From the NCBI RefSeq assembly GCF_900162725.1, contig NZ_LT799418.1:905487-969486 (forward strand): a DNA stretch of 64,000 nt, in the 5' to 3' direction. The position numbers and the translations under genes are program-made. Source of the DNA: Parabacteroides sp. Marseille-P3160. GTDB lineage: Bacteria > Bacteroidota > Bacteroidia > Bacteroidales > Tannerellaceae. Below the pieces are notes generated by a model that had not been told where the DNA came from, made no database searches, and saw nothing but the letters and a program-made list of their open reading frames with translations. Numbering within the stretch: the stretch's first letter is position 1; every line of letters begins with the position of its first letter. Below are positions 8,912-18,271 of this stretch, piece by piece.

Positions 8912-10456
8912 TTATCCGTTTATTTTTTTTAAAAGCGTTTTCATGCTTACTTTTTCCGTAATAATATCATGCAAGCGGTCAATAGGCACCCGCTCCTGCT
9001 CCATCGTGTCGCGGAAACGGATGGTTACGCAGTTATCATTGAGCGTATCATGGTCGACCGTAATGCAATAGGGAGTTCCGATGGCATCCTGCCGGCGGTA
9101 GCGCTTTCCTATAGAGTCCTTTTCGTCGTACTGGCAGCGGAAGTCGAAGCGAAGTAAATTAACGATCTCTTCAGCTTTTTCAGGCAGCCCGTCTTTTTTC
9201 ACCAACGGTAGGACAGCCAGCTTGATCGGCGCCAAAGCAGCCGGGAGTTTCAGGACAACACGGGTTTCACCGTTATCCAACGTCTCTTCACAATAAGAAC
9301 CGGCCATGATGCTCAGGAACATACGGTCTACACCTATAGAGGTTTCGATCACATACGGCGTGTAACTTTTATTTAGCTCCGGATCGAAATATTGGATCTT
9401 CTTGCCGGAGAATTTCTCGTGCTGGCTCAGGTCGAAGTCCGTACGGCTGTGGATACCTTCCACTTCCTTGAATCCAAAAGGCATTTCAAATTCGATATCC
9501 GTTGCCGCATTCGCATAATGCGCCAGCTTGTCATGGTCATGATAGCGGTATTTCTCGTCGCCCAAGCCCAGGGCTTTATGCCACTTCAGGCGGGTTTCCT
9601 TCCATTTGGCAAACCATTCCAACTCTTCACCCGGGCGGACAAAAAACTGCATCTCCATCTGTTCGAATTCGCGCATGCGGAAGATAAACTGCCGGGCTAC
9701 GATTTCATTACGGAATGCCTTTCCGATCTGGGCGATTCCAAAGGGAATCTTCATGCGGCCGGTTTTCTGTACGTTCAGGAAATTGACGAAGATGCCCTGC
9801 GCCGTTTCGGGCCGCAAGTAAACCTTCATCGAACCGTCCGATGTGGAGCCCATTTCGGTGGAGAACATCAGGTTGAACTGGCGTACTTCCGTCCAGTTAC
9901 GCGTGCCGGAGACCGGACAGGCGATTTCGCAATCGATAATCAATTGGCGCAGATCCTCGAAGTTGGAGTCGTTCAGATCTTTTGCAAACCGGGTATGCAC
10001 TTCGTCCCGTTTCGCCTGATGTTCCAGGACACGGGGGTTGGTGCCGCGGAATTGGTCTTCGTCGAAAGCGTCGCCGAAACGTTTGGCGGCTTTGCTGACT
10101 TCCTTCTCTATTTTTTCGTCGATTTTAGCTAAATAATCTTCGATCAATACGTCTGCGCGATACCGTTTCTTGGAATCCTTGTTGTCAATCAAGGGGTCGT
10201 TAAAGGCGTCGACATGCCCGGACGCCTTCCATATAGTCGGGTGCATAAAGATGGCCGAATCGAGGCCGACGATGTTCTCATGCAATAAGGTCATGCTATC
10301 CCACCAATATTTTTTGATATTGTTCTTCAACTCGACTCCGTATTGTCCGTAGTCATAAACAGCTCCCAGGCCGTCGTAAATTTCAGAGGATGGGAATACG
10401 AATCCATATTCCTTACAGTGAGAAACAAGCTTCTTAAATACGTCTTCTTGTGCCAT
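8912..10456 (-). CDS. glyS: Glycyl-tRNA synthetase, dimeric alpha2 type
   Basis: A 514-residue class II synthetase of the single-chain (alpha2) type, not the alpha/beta tetramer. Motif 2 is visible around GKAFRNEI with the following MREFEQMEMQFF, and motif 3 as SIGVDRMF. The C-terminal anticodon-binding domain follows (about 400-500). A near-match promoter box, TTACTTTG, lies on the minus strand at about 10498-10505. It is first in a two-gene unit with the FKBP lipoprotein. The long open frame on the opposite strand within it is a coding shadow. Confidence 0.96.
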   Translation of the reverse strand: MAQEDVFKKLVSHCKEYGFVFPSSEIYDGLGAVYDYGQYGVELKNNIKKYWWDSMTLLHENIVGLDSAIFMHPTIWKASGHVDAFNDPLIDNKDSKKRYRADVLIEDYLAKIDEKIEKEVSKAAKRFGDAFDEDQFRGTNPRVLEHQAKRDEVHTRFAKDLNDSNFEDLRQLIIDCEIACPVSGTRNWTEVRQFNLMFSTEMGSTSDGSMKVYLRPETAQGIFVNFLNVQKTGRMKIPFGIAQIGKAFRNEIVARQFIFRMREFEQMEMQFFVRPGEELEWFAKWKETRLKWHKALGLGDEKYRYHDHDKLAHYANAATDIEFEMPFGFKEVEGIHSRTDFDLSQHEKFSGKKIQYFDPELNKSYTPYVIETSIGVDRMFLSIMAGSYCEETLDNGETRVVLKLPAALAPIKLAVLPLVKKDGLPEKAEEIVNLLRFDFRCQYDEKDSIGKRYRRQDAIGTPYCITVDHDTLNDNCVTIRFRDTMEQERVPIDRLHDIITEKVSMKTLLKKING

Positions 10457-10593
10457 CTTACACAGTCTATTTGGATATATTAATTATTTAGAACTTGCAA
10501 AGTAAATGAATTTTCGTCAATAATGGAGATATCTGTCGTTGTTCTAACAATGAATGAGTAAAATTAACAAGAAAAAGAAGATTCCTTCAAAAA

Positions 10594-10680
10594 TTCATAG
10601 TTATGACTGCGTTCATTCACAGTTATGACTGTATTCATTCATAGTTATGACTGCGTCCGTTCACAGGTATGAATTTTCAG
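10594..10680 (+). repeat. Tandem repeat, 22-bp period, about four copies
   Basis: Three full units at 10594-10615, 10616-10637 and 10638-10659, and a partial fourth from 10660, repeat with an exact 22-bp step. The core is TTCAYAGTTATGA; in units 1 and 3 it holds the dyad TCATA-GT-TATGA. The copies differ at a few positions. Two helical turns per unit would put all cores on one face of the DNA, as expected for a protein-binding array. Confidence 0.9.
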
Positions 10681-10774
10681 CGGATAAGCGATGGCTTTTG
10701 ATGTATCCTCCAGCCTGAGTTTTTAATTTTTTCAGTACAATAGTGAAAATATATGATATTTACCGGAAATCATT

Positions 10775-10782
10775 TATTTTTG
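10775..10782 (+). promoter_or_regulatory. Promoter -7 box for the TonB-C gene
   Basis: TATTTTTG is a full match to TAnnTTTG and ends 19 nt before the GTG start at 10802. Confidence 0.55.
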
Positions 10783-10801
10783 TGGAGTTAAAGAGAATAC
10801 C

Positions 10802-11506
10802 GTGAAATTATTCAGCACACATAAGGAAAGAAAGAATTATGTGGCCTTGCTTTTGACTGGCATGGGGGCCGTCTGTTTGTTTTTATGCCCTCCGGCTATT
10901 GCCCATAGCGGACCACAGCAAAAACAGCCGGTCGAACAAAGTCGGAAACCATTGACCGGCAAGGTGGTCGACACCGGAGGCCGTCCTTTGAACGGAGCAG
11001 CCGTTTTGCTGAGGGAACGCCAGGAACGGAGCGTTACGAATTGCTACGGCGAATTTGATTTTTCGGTGTATACGCCGGGAGACCATCTGGAAATAAGTTA
11101 TATAGGTTATGAGTCGGCTGTGGTGAAGAGTGATTCTTCCGGGCGGATGGAGATCACCTTGTCGGAAGACAGCCGGGTGTTGGAGGAACCGTCGGAGCCG
11201 ATTCTTCTTCCTCCCGTGAAAAAGGAAGAAAAGCGCCCGGCCGGCAAACCGTGTCCCATCGGTGGTGAAAAAGCGTATAAGCAATATTTGGATGAGAAAA
11301 TGATACGTCCGGCAGATGCCGAGTGCAAGGATAAAACGGGGAATGTCACCGTCCTTTTCAGCACGGACGAAGCCGGGAAGCCATATAACATCCGGATCAA
11401 AAAAGGGCTTTGTCCTTCCTGTGACCACGAAGCCATGCGCCTGGTCAACGAAGGTCCCAAATGGTCACATGCCGCCGAAAACGTGGAGATCTCCGTTCAT
11501 TTCTAA
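10802..11506 (+). CDS. Carboxypeptidase-regulatory-like domain protein with a TonB C-terminal domain
   Basis: A 234-residue protein starting at GTG. A hydrophobic segment (about 15-34, ending AIA) could be a cleaved signal or a membrane anchor. Residues about 50-118 are a carboxypeptidase-D regulatory-like beta sandwich (LTGKVVDTGGRPLNGAAV, then YIGYES), the same fold found at the front of SusC proteins. After a Pro/Lys linker, the last 70 residues look like a TonB C-terminal domain (GNVTVLFSTDEAGKPYNIRI, then the final strand), which in true TonB contacts outer-membrane transporters. No exbB or exbD is nearby. It may feed energy to, or only dock on, a TonB-dependent receptor. The exact role is not known. 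Confidence 0.75.
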   Translation: MKLFSTHKERKNYVALLLTGMGAVCLFLCPPAIAHSGPQQKQPVEQSRKPLTGKVVDTGGRPLNGAAVLLRERQERSVTNCYGEFDFSVYTPGDHLEISYIGYESAVVKSDSSGRMEITLSEDSRVLEEPSEPILLPPVKKEEKRPAGKPCPIGGEKAYKQYLDEKMIRPADAECKDKTGNVTVLFSTDEAGKPYNIRIKKGLCPSCDHEAMRLVNEGPKWSHAAENVEISVHF

Positions 11507-11536
11507 ATCAGCCATGATTGGGAACTTCTCTCTTTA

Positions 11537-11560
11537 GGGCGTAAGCCGAAACTTACGCCC
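11537..11560. terminator. Hairpin between convergent genes, possible bidirectional terminator
   Basis: A perfect 9-bp stem (GGGCGTAAG at 11537-11545 with 11552-11560) has a 6-nt loop. It sits between the stop codons of the TonB-C gene and the M16 peptidase gene. There is no immediate T run, so termination is likely but not certain. Confidence 0.55.
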
Positions 11561-11594
11561 GTGAATTAAAAAAGAGTTTTATTTAGGCAAGTTG

Positions 11595-14387
11595 CTATTC
11601 AGGAAGCATAATTACTTCAATCTTGTTGCCGGGCTGAAGCATATCTTTCATCATTTGTTGGATTTCTTGCGGAGTAATCGCTCTTATCCTCTTTTCAAAA
11701 TCTATATTTTCTTCTTCTCCGTAGAAATAATTACATTCCAAGACAGCAATCCAGAAGCCGTTTAGCCTGTTCCATGTAGTCCTGTTATTGACTGTATTTT
11801 CGATAGCCTTTGTATACTCATCCTGCCGGGGACCGTTGTCCGCTATCGTTTGCAGTTCTTTTTGGGCCACTTCCAGCATTTCGTCTATCCTGTCCGGATT
11901 TGTAGTGAAATTGACACTCAAACTTGCATTGTCATTGGTTATAGGATATTTTTCTATGTTTATTGATGCGCCGGCTCCATACACTCCCGATTTTTCTGTG
12001 CGCATGGCTCTGAAGAAAGCTTGTTGCAGGATATTGTTCATTACGGCAAGATAATGCGTCGTATTTCCGTCTCTTTTCATCTGAGCTGTATAATTTATAA
12101 CAACTTGCGCTTTAGGTGTTTCCATTTTCTGCGCAAAACGTTTTATTATCTGTCCTTTCTTTTTATTATAATCGGTTACCTGTGCGATCCGAGTCTCTTT
12201 TATCTCTGACGGAAGGCAAGCCAGATATTTTTCAACTAACGGCTTGAGCTGCTCTTCATCAATAGTTCCTACAAAGATGAAAGTCATTTCCCCCGGATTG
12301 GCAAAGCACTTTTTATATAGGCTTATCATCTTGTCATAATCGATGCGGTCTATATCTTCTATCCTGATTTTTTTGGCTCTTGGCTGGTTGCCATAAGTCG
12401 TTACATTCAATGTGTCATAGAAAATAGTGGACGGGTTTTTTGATTCGTTGAGTACATACGTTTTATACCCTTCAATATAGGCTTTGAACGCCTGGGGATC
12501 CTTGTGTGGGGATGTTATGTACAAATAGGCCAATTGAAGCATGGTTTCGATATCCTTTTTGTTTGAACTGCCGCTTAATCCCTGGGTATAATTGCCTATC
12601 ACGGGTTGCAGGCCGACCGACTTTCCTGCTAATTTTTTCTTTAGATTGATGGCACTAAAATTACCTATACCGCTGAATATGGGAAGATAGCCCAAATCCT
12701 GGTAATTTAATTTCTCGGAAGCATCAAACTGGAATTTTCCTCCGTAACCTATGGCGGACATCAGTATTTGGTCCGTTTGGAAATCCGTTTTTTTCAATAA
12801 TACTTTAATGCCGTTTGACAGAGTCCATAGAGTTTCATCGTATTTATCTCCTTTCTCTATATTTGTTATTTTCCCGGCCGCCGGCAGATCGGATACCAAA
12901 GGTTCATCCAAAGTCGTTTCGACATAGGGCTCGATTTTTTCTTTCTGTACAGTGGTTATGACATCCAGTAATTCTTGCTTTGTCGGATAATTGAGCCCTT
13001 CTTTTTCTGGGCCCGAAACGGTTATGACGTTGTTTGTGTAGGTAAAATATTGGTTTGCCATTTCTTTAAAAACCTGATTGTCCAGTTTGGGAAGCTCTCT
13101 TTTCATCGCCTCGTACTCATAGGCAATTCCCGGCAAATATCCTTTGGCTTGCACCATGTTTAGGATAGAACCGACTATATTCCCTGTCATTTGTTTATTC
13201 TTGTTGTTATATCTGTTTTCCAGGCCATTCAACATGTTGGCCCTGGCTCGTTCTATTTCCTCATTTGTGAATCCATATCTCTTTATACGTTCCTGTTCTC
13301 TCGCCAAGATCTCCAATGTTTCTTTTACTTTTCCTTCTTTGACGGTAGCCCATGACGTCCAGGCGTCTTTTGTCTTAGCCATGTAATATGTACCATACCT
13401 TCCACTCGCGTCAGTATATGGGGCATTGGGTAGTTGCCCTATTTCCTGAAGACGGGAATAGAGCATTGAGGAGAACATATTTTGGGCATAGACTAATTTC
13501 ATCCGTGCCAATGTGTTTTTACTTTCCTTGGATGTGTCATGCTTGATATAGTAAGTCAGCCTCGTTACCGTAGCTTCAGGATCTGTCGCTATCGATACGA
13601 CAGGTTCTACGTTGTCTTTAACCGGATAATAAATTCTCTCGGCCGGATTAACAGGTTTAGGTATATCCTGGTACAGCTTTTTCAGTTGCGCTTCTATATG
13701 ATCGACATCTATATCGCCGACGATAATGACTGTCTGTAGGTCGGGGCGGTACCATTTATGATAATAATCTTTAAGTTCCTGATACTTGAAATTTTCAACT
13801 ACTTCCATCTTTCCGATGACATTCCGGTCGGCATATTTGCTTCCCTCAAACATAATCGGCATTTCCTTGTCAAATATTCGTGTGTATGCTCCGTTGCGCC
13901 CGCGCCATTCTTCTTTTATAACGCCTCGTTCTTTGTCTATGTCTTTATCTTTTAATGATATAAATCCGGACCAATCATGAATGATCAGAAGGCAAGTGTC
14001 AATTAGTCCGGGACGATCCGTCGGAATATCACTCAAGTAGTAGACCGTCTGGTCGTAACTTGTGTAGGCATTGATGTTTTGCCCCATTTTCATGCCTCCT
14101 TTTTCCAGGAAATCAATCACCTTGTTTGGGAAATTCTTAGTGCTGGCAAATGCCATATGTTCAAGGAAGTGCGCCAATCCCGATTGATTGTCTTCTTCCT
14201 GCATTGAGCCTACATCCTGTGCCAGATAAAAGACCGCCCTGTTTTCAGGGTATGTGTTTTTCTGAATGTAATAAGTGAGCCCGTTGTCCAATTTCCCATG
14301 TCTGATCAGAGGATCTAAAGGGAGCTCTTGTGCAGCTAAGACGATAGTCAGCAGTAAAAATGACAAAATAAATGTTAGCTTTTTCAT
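11595..14387 (-). CDS. M16-family zinc metallopeptidase, two-domain
   Basis: A 930-residue exported peptidase of the M16 (insulinase/PqqL) family. The signal peptide is residues 1-19 (LAAQ). The inverted zinc motif HxxEH is His73, Glu76 and His77 in HFLEHMAF, and the third ligand Glu lies about 77 residues further in the ERGVIKEEW region. The second half (from about 510) is the usual inactive M16 partner. Such enzymes degrade oligopeptides in the periplasm. It stands alone on the minus strand. A candidate TAnnTTTG box lies at 14432-14439 on the same strand. Confidence 0.92.
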   Translation of the reverse strand: MKKLTFILSFLLLTIVLAAQELPLDPLIRHGKLDNGLTYYIQKNTYPENRAVFYLAQDVGSMQEEDNQSGLAHFLEHMAFASTKNFPNKVIDFLEKGGMKMGQNINAYTSYDQTVYYLSDIPTDRPGLIDTCLLIIHDWSGFISLKDKDIDKERGVIKEEWRGRNGAYTRIFDKEMPIMFEGSKYADRNVIGKMEVVENFKYQELKDYYHKWYRPDLQTVIIVGDIDVDHIEAQLKKLYQDIPKPVNPAERIYYPVKDNVEPVVSIATDPEATVTRLTYYIKHDTSKESKNTLARMKLVYAQNMFSSMLYSRLQEIGQLPNAPYTDASGRYGTYYMAKTKDAWTSWATVKEGKVKETLEILAREQERIKRYGFTNEEIERARANMLNGLENRYNNKNKQMTGNIVGSILNMVQAKGYLPGIAYEYEAMKRELPKLDNQVFKEMANQYFTYTNNVITVSGPEKEGLNYPTKQELLDVITTVQKEKIEPYVETTLDEPLVSDLPAAGKITNIEKGDKYDETLWTLSNGIKVLLKKTDFQTDQILMSAIGYGGKFQFDASEKLNYQDLGYLPIFSGIGNFSAINLKKKLAGKSVGLQPVIGNYTQGLSGSSNKKDIETMLQLAYLYITSPHKDPQAFKAYIEGYKTYVLNESKNPSTIFYDTLNVTTYGNQPRAKKIRIEDIDRIDYDKMISLYKKCFANPGEMTFIFVGTIDEEQLKPLVEKYLACLPSEIKETRIAQVTDYNKKKGQIIKRFAQKMETPKAQVVINYTAQMKRDGNTTHYLAVMNNILQQAFFRAMRTEKSGVYGAGASINIEKYPITNDNASLSVNFTTNPDRIDEMLEVAQKELQTIADNGPRQDEYTKAIENTVNNRTTWNRLNGFWIAVLECNYFYGEEENIDFEKRIRAITPQEIQQMMKDMLQPGNKIEVIMLPE

Positions 14388-14431
14388 GATATATGATTTT
14401 ATAGTAGGTCTCTGGACGCAAAATCAAAATA

Positions 14432-14439
14432 CAAACATA
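14432..14439 (-). promoter_or_regulatory. Candidate promoter -7 box for the M16 peptidase gene
   Basis: On the minus strand this reads TATGTTTG, a full match to TAnnTTTG, 44 nt upstream of the M16 ATG. The surrounding AT-rich DNA holds similar near-matches, so the exact box is uncertain. Confidence 0.4.
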
Positions 14440-14638
14440 AAAGTAGATTTCAATTACGAAATAATCGAAGATTATGATATGTTGCAAAGCATAATGTTAT
14501 CTGTTTTTTATCTTGTTTAACGTTTCTTCCTCTCCTGTGATTTAATGACTGTTATAAGTCGATACGCCTACTTTGTAAAATGATTTTTTCTATACGAACC
14601 AATGTAGGTTATAAAAAGAAAATCATTTTATTTTTTTG

Positions 14639-14646
14639 TATATTTG
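14639..14646 (+). promoter_or_regulatory. Promoter -7 box for the parC operon
   Basis: TATATTTG is a full match to TAnnTTTG. It ends 28 nt before the parC ATG at 14675. Confidence 0.55.
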
Positions 14647-14674
14647 CCCGGTACGCGTAAATGATAGAAGATAA

Positions 14675-17407
14675 ATGAAGCCGGAAGACGAAAAAGACCA
14701 GGATGAAACAGAAGAGGTAGACCAACCGACGGAAGAAAATCCCGAAGAAGAGCAGGTGGAAAGTACCGCCCGTTCGGGATATCGGGCGCCCGGAAGACAA
14801 GCCGGCGACATTTCACACCATTTGTCAGGGATGTATCAAAACTGGTTCCTGGATTATGCTTCTTATGTCATTCTGGAGCGCGCCGTGCCTCATATCAATG
14901 ACGGGCTGAAACCGGTACAACGGCGTATCCTGCATTCGATGAAGCTGCTCGACGATGGGCGCTATAACAAGGTTGCCAATATAGTGGGGCATACGATGCA
15001 GTTTCACCCGCATGGGGACGCTTCCATTGGTGACGCCCTTGTACAACTCGGGCAGAAAGATTTGCTGATAGACTGCCAGGGAAACTGGGGGAATATACTG
15101 ACAGGCGATGGGGCGGCCGCTCCGCGTTATATCGAAGCGCGGCTCTCTAAGTTCGCCTTGGAAACCGTCTTCAATCCGAAAACAACCCTTTGGAAACTGT
15201 CCTATGACGGTCGAAACCGGGAGCCGGTCACCTTGCCGGTCAAGTTTCCTTTGCTGCTGGCGCAGGGAGTCGAAGGGATCGCCGTGGGGCTTTCCTCCAA
15301 GATCCTACCTCATAACTTCAACGAATTGCTGGACGCTTCCATCGCTTATCTGAAAGAAGAACCTTTCGTTTTATATCCCGATTTCCAAACCGGGGGAATT
15401 GTCGACGTTTCCAAATACAACGACGGCGAACGGGGCGGCTCTGTCAAAGTACGGGCGAAAATCAGCAAATTGGACAACAAGACGCTGGCCATTAATGAGA
15501 TCCCCTACGGAAGGACGACTTCCTCCATTATCGAATCCATCCTCAAGGCAAACGATAAAGGAAAAATCAAAATAAAGAAGGTAGACGATAATACGGCCAG
15601 AGGCGTGGAGATACTGGTGCATCTGGCACCCGGCGTGTCGTCGGACAAAACGATCGATGCCCTGTATGCCTTCACCGATTGCGAAATCAGCATCTCACCG
15701 AACTGTTGCGTTATCAAGGATAATAAGCCGCATTTCCTGACTGTGAGCGACGTTCTCCGTCATTCGACCGACGAAACGCTGAACCTGCTGCGGACGGAAT
15801 TACAGATCCGGAAAGGAGAACAGGAAGAGGCTCTGTTCTTTGTTTCCCTGGAACGTATTTTCATTGAACAACGCATATATAAAGATAAGGAATTTGAAAA
15901 CGCCAAAGACATGGATGAGGCGGTTGTCCATATTGATTCCCGGCTGACTCCTTTCAAGCCGGATCTGATCCGGGAGGTGACGCGGGACGATATCCTTAAG
16001 CTGATGGAAATCAAGATGGGGCGTATCTTGAAGTTCAATGCGGACAAGAATGACGCGCTGATTGCCCAGATCAAGGAAGAAATCGCGCAGTTGGAGCATC
16101 ATCTGGCTAATATCGTGGATTATACCATCGATTGGTTCCGTATGTTAAAAGAGAAATACGGTGCGGCCTATCCCCGGCGGACAGAAGTCCGTAGCTTGGA
16201 TACTATCGAGGTGACTAAGGTGGCGGAAGCCAACGAAAAGCTTTATATCAACCGGGAGGAGGGATTTATAGGCACTTCGCTGAAGAAAGACGAGTTTATC
16301 TGCAATTGCTCCGACTTGGATGATGTCATTATCTTCTATAAAAGCGGACTCTATAAGGTGGTGAAGGTCTCCGACAAAATGTTCGTCGGCCCGGATATCC
16401 TATATGTCAATGTCTTCAAGAGGAATGATACGCGGACGATCTATAACCTGATCTACCGGGATGGAAAGAAGGGAGCTTACTACATCAAACGGTTCTCGGT
16501 AACCGGCATAACGCGTGACCGGGAGTATGATGTGACGAAAGGAACTAAAGGCTCTCAGGTCGTTTATTTTACAGCCAATCCTAATGGGGAGGCCGAAACC
16601 GTGAAGGTAATCCTGAAACCGAAGCCCCGGCAGCGGATGCTCGTTTTCGAAAAAGACTTCAGCGAGATCCTGATCAAAGGGCGCGGTTCACAAGGCAATA
16701 TCCTAACCAAGGCGGATGTGCATAAGATCACTTTGAAACAAAAGGGAACGTCTACCTTGGGGGGGCTGATGGTTTGGTTCGATTGGGATGTACTCCGGTT
16801 GAACAACGACGGGCGTGGCGAAGAACTGGGTGAATTCAAAAGTGACGATCAGATCCTGGTGATTCACCGCAATGGGGATTATTATGTTACGAATTATGAC
16901 CTGAGCAATCATTTCGACAATCATATCCTGACAATTGAGAAATATGACCCGGACAAAGTCTGGACGGCTGTTTATTATGATGCGGAGCAGAAGGCGCCTT
17001 ATCTGAAACGATTCCAGTTGGAACCGAAAACATCGAAGCAGAATTTTCTCGGCGAGAACCCGCACAACACATTATATTTATTGACGGATGAGGCCTATCC
17101 GCGCATCGAAGTTGTATTCGACGGAAAAGATAAGGATACGCCTCCCCTGGTTGTGGAAGCGGCCGGGTTTGTCGGGGTGAAATCTTTCAAGGCGAAAGGC
17201 AAGCGTCTGACACAGAAGGAGGTGGAGACGATCAACGAACTGGAGCCCCTGATGGTACATCCGAAATCAAACGAAGAGGGCGATGAGCCTTCCGAAGGAG
17301 AAGAAGCGGAACCCACAGATCCGGATCCGGATGATCCGGATTCTCCGAAAAGCAACACGGACATTATTGATGAGATCACGGGACAAATGAAACTTTTTGA
17401 TGAATAA
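14675..17407 (+). CDS. parC: DNA topoisomerase IV subunit A (ParC)
   Basis: A 910-residue type IIA topoisomerase subunit that cuts and rejoins DNA to separate linked daughter chromosomes, working with ParE. Residues 1-45 are an acidic extension. The breakage-reunion domain follows, with the quinolone-region motif HPHGDASIGD (111-120) and the catalytic Tyr152 in APRYIEARL. The C-terminal part is the beta-pinwheel DNA-wrapping domain with an acidic, Pro/Asp-rich tail. APRY in place of the AAMRYTE of GyrA points to ParC. parE is not in the window. The DUF3316 gene follows after 2 nt. Confidence 0.92.
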   Translation: MKPEDEKDQDETEEVDQPTEENPEEEQVESTARSGYRAPGRQAGDISHHLSGMYQNWFLDYASYVILERAVPHINDGLKPVQRRILHSMKLLDDGRYNKVANIVGHTMQFHPHGDASIGDALVQLGQKDLLIDCQGNWGNILTGDGAAAPRYIEARLSKFALETVFNPKTTLWKLSYDGRNREPVTLPVKFPLLLAQGVEGIAVGLSSKILPHNFNELLDASIAYLKEEPFVLYPDFQTGGIVDVSKYNDGERGGSVKVRAKISKLDNKTLAINEIPYGRTTSSIIESILKANDKGKIKIKKVDDNTARGVEILVHLAPGVSSDKTIDALYAFTDCEISISPNCCVIKDNKPHFLTVSDVLRHSTDETLNLLRTELQIRKGEQEEALFFVSLERIFIEQRIYKDKEFENAKDMDEAVVHIDSRLTPFKPDLIREVTRDDILKLMEIKMGRILKFNADKNDALIAQIKEEIAQLEHHLANIVDYTIDWFRMLKEKYGAAYPRRTEVRSLDTIEVTKVAEANEKLYINREEGFIGTSLKKDEFICNCSDLDDVIIFYKSGLYKVVKVSDKMFVGPDILYVNVFKRNDTRTIYNLIYRDGKKGAYYIKRFSVTGITRDREYDVTKGTKGSQVVYFTANPNGEAETVKVILKPKPRQRMLVFEKDFSEILIKGRGSQGNILTKADVHKITLKQKGTSTLGGLMVWFDWDVLRLNNDGRGEELGEFKSDDQILVIHRNGDYYVTNYDLSNHFDNHILTIEKYDPDKVWTAVYYDAEQKAPYLKRFQLEPKTSKQNFLGENPHNTLYLLTDEAYPRIEVVFDGKDKDTPPLVVEAAGFVGVKSFKAKGKRLTQKEVETINELEPLMVHPKSNEEGDEPSEGEEAEPTDPDPDDPDSPKSNTDIIDEITGQMKLFDE

Positions 17408-17409
17408 CT

Positions 17410-18264
17410 ATGAGAACAGCATGCCTGATCGCTTTATTTCTCTGTCTAGGCCTTAGCCTCATGGCTCAACCGGACAACAAAAAAGAGGAACCCTGGTCGG
17501 TTAACGAGGGAACTTTGATAGGCATAGGGGGTTATAACATTAAGGATACCTATTTGTCTCCGTTAAAATATACCGGAGGAGGCGCCCGTATTTTAAATGA
17601 GCGGATGAAGGTCGTTTCGTGGGGGGATTACAATATCTCCCGGCAACAGTTGATCAACGTGGATGTTGCTTCCACAAGCAATCCGGCGTCGACATCCAAC
17701 GATCTTTCCGGCTTTGTGGATTATTCCCTGGGTTACCACTATCGTTTTAAACCGCTTCCTTCGTTAAAAATCTTGACGGGAGCTTCCGTACGCGGTTCAC
17801 TCGGGTTTATATACAACACGCGCAATGGGAATAACCCGGCGACGCTGAAGGCTGATCTCGATTTGAATCTTTCGGCCATGGCGATCTATCAGCTGATGAT
17901 AAAGGATTATCCGCTGTATCTCCGTTACCAGGTGGAGACTCCCTTTCTAGGCGCTTTATTTTCGCCTCATTACGGACAATCGTATTACGAGATCTTTAAC
18001 CAGGGGAATGACTCGGGCACGATTCAGTTCAGCTCTTATCATAATAAGTTTGCCATGCGGAATTATCTGACGGTCGATTTTCCGATAGGAAACGTCACCA
18101 TGCGGGCCGGTTATCTGAATAGCTTGTATTATACCGATGTGAATAATATCGAGGTGCATATCGTTTCCCATTCTTTTATGATTGGATTTGTAAAGGAGTT
18201 TTTTTCTCTGGGCGGCAAAAACCTGAAGAAGAAAAAACATCTGTTCCGGAGTGCTTACTATTGA
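17410..18264 (+). CDS. DUF3316 family outer-membrane-type protein
   Basis: A 284-residue protein with a signal peptide (residues 1-20, LMAQ) and a mature chain rich in alternating, aromatic-ended beta strands, as in a small outer-membrane barrel. It resembles the DUF3316 family of Bacteroidetes, whose function is unknown. The start is 2 nt after the parC stop, so it is co-transcribed and probably translationally coupled. The Lys-rich stretch near the C-terminus (KNLKKKKH) is unusual for a barrel's last strand. Confidence 0.75.
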   Translation: MRTACLIALFLCLGLSLMAQPDNKKEEPWSVNEGTLIGIGGYNIKDTYLSPLKYTGGGARILNERMKVVSWGDYNISRQQLINVDVASTSNPASTSNDLSGFVDYSLGYHYRFKPLPSLKILTGASVRGSLGFIYNTRNGNNPATLKADLDLNLSAMAIYQLMIKDYPLYLRYQVETPFLGALFSPHYGQSYYEIFNQGNDSGTIQFSSYHNKFAMRNYLTVDFPIGNVTMRAGYLNSLYYTDVNNIEVHIVSHSFMIGFVKEFFSLGGKNLKKKKHLFRSAYY

Positions 18265-18271
18265 TTAACGA

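Larger units (their letters stand above)
10457..10801. other. Divergent intergenic region with a tandem repeat
   Basis: This gap lies between the divergent glyS and TonB-C genes. It carries promoter signals for both, and in the middle a 22-bp-period tandem repeat that is listed separately. I see no further gene in it. Confidence 0.6.

Noticed and set aside
9392-10132. 246-codon open frame on the plus strand inside glyS
   Set aside because: It lies wholly antisense to a clear synthetase and encodes no recognisable domain; it is a coding shadow.
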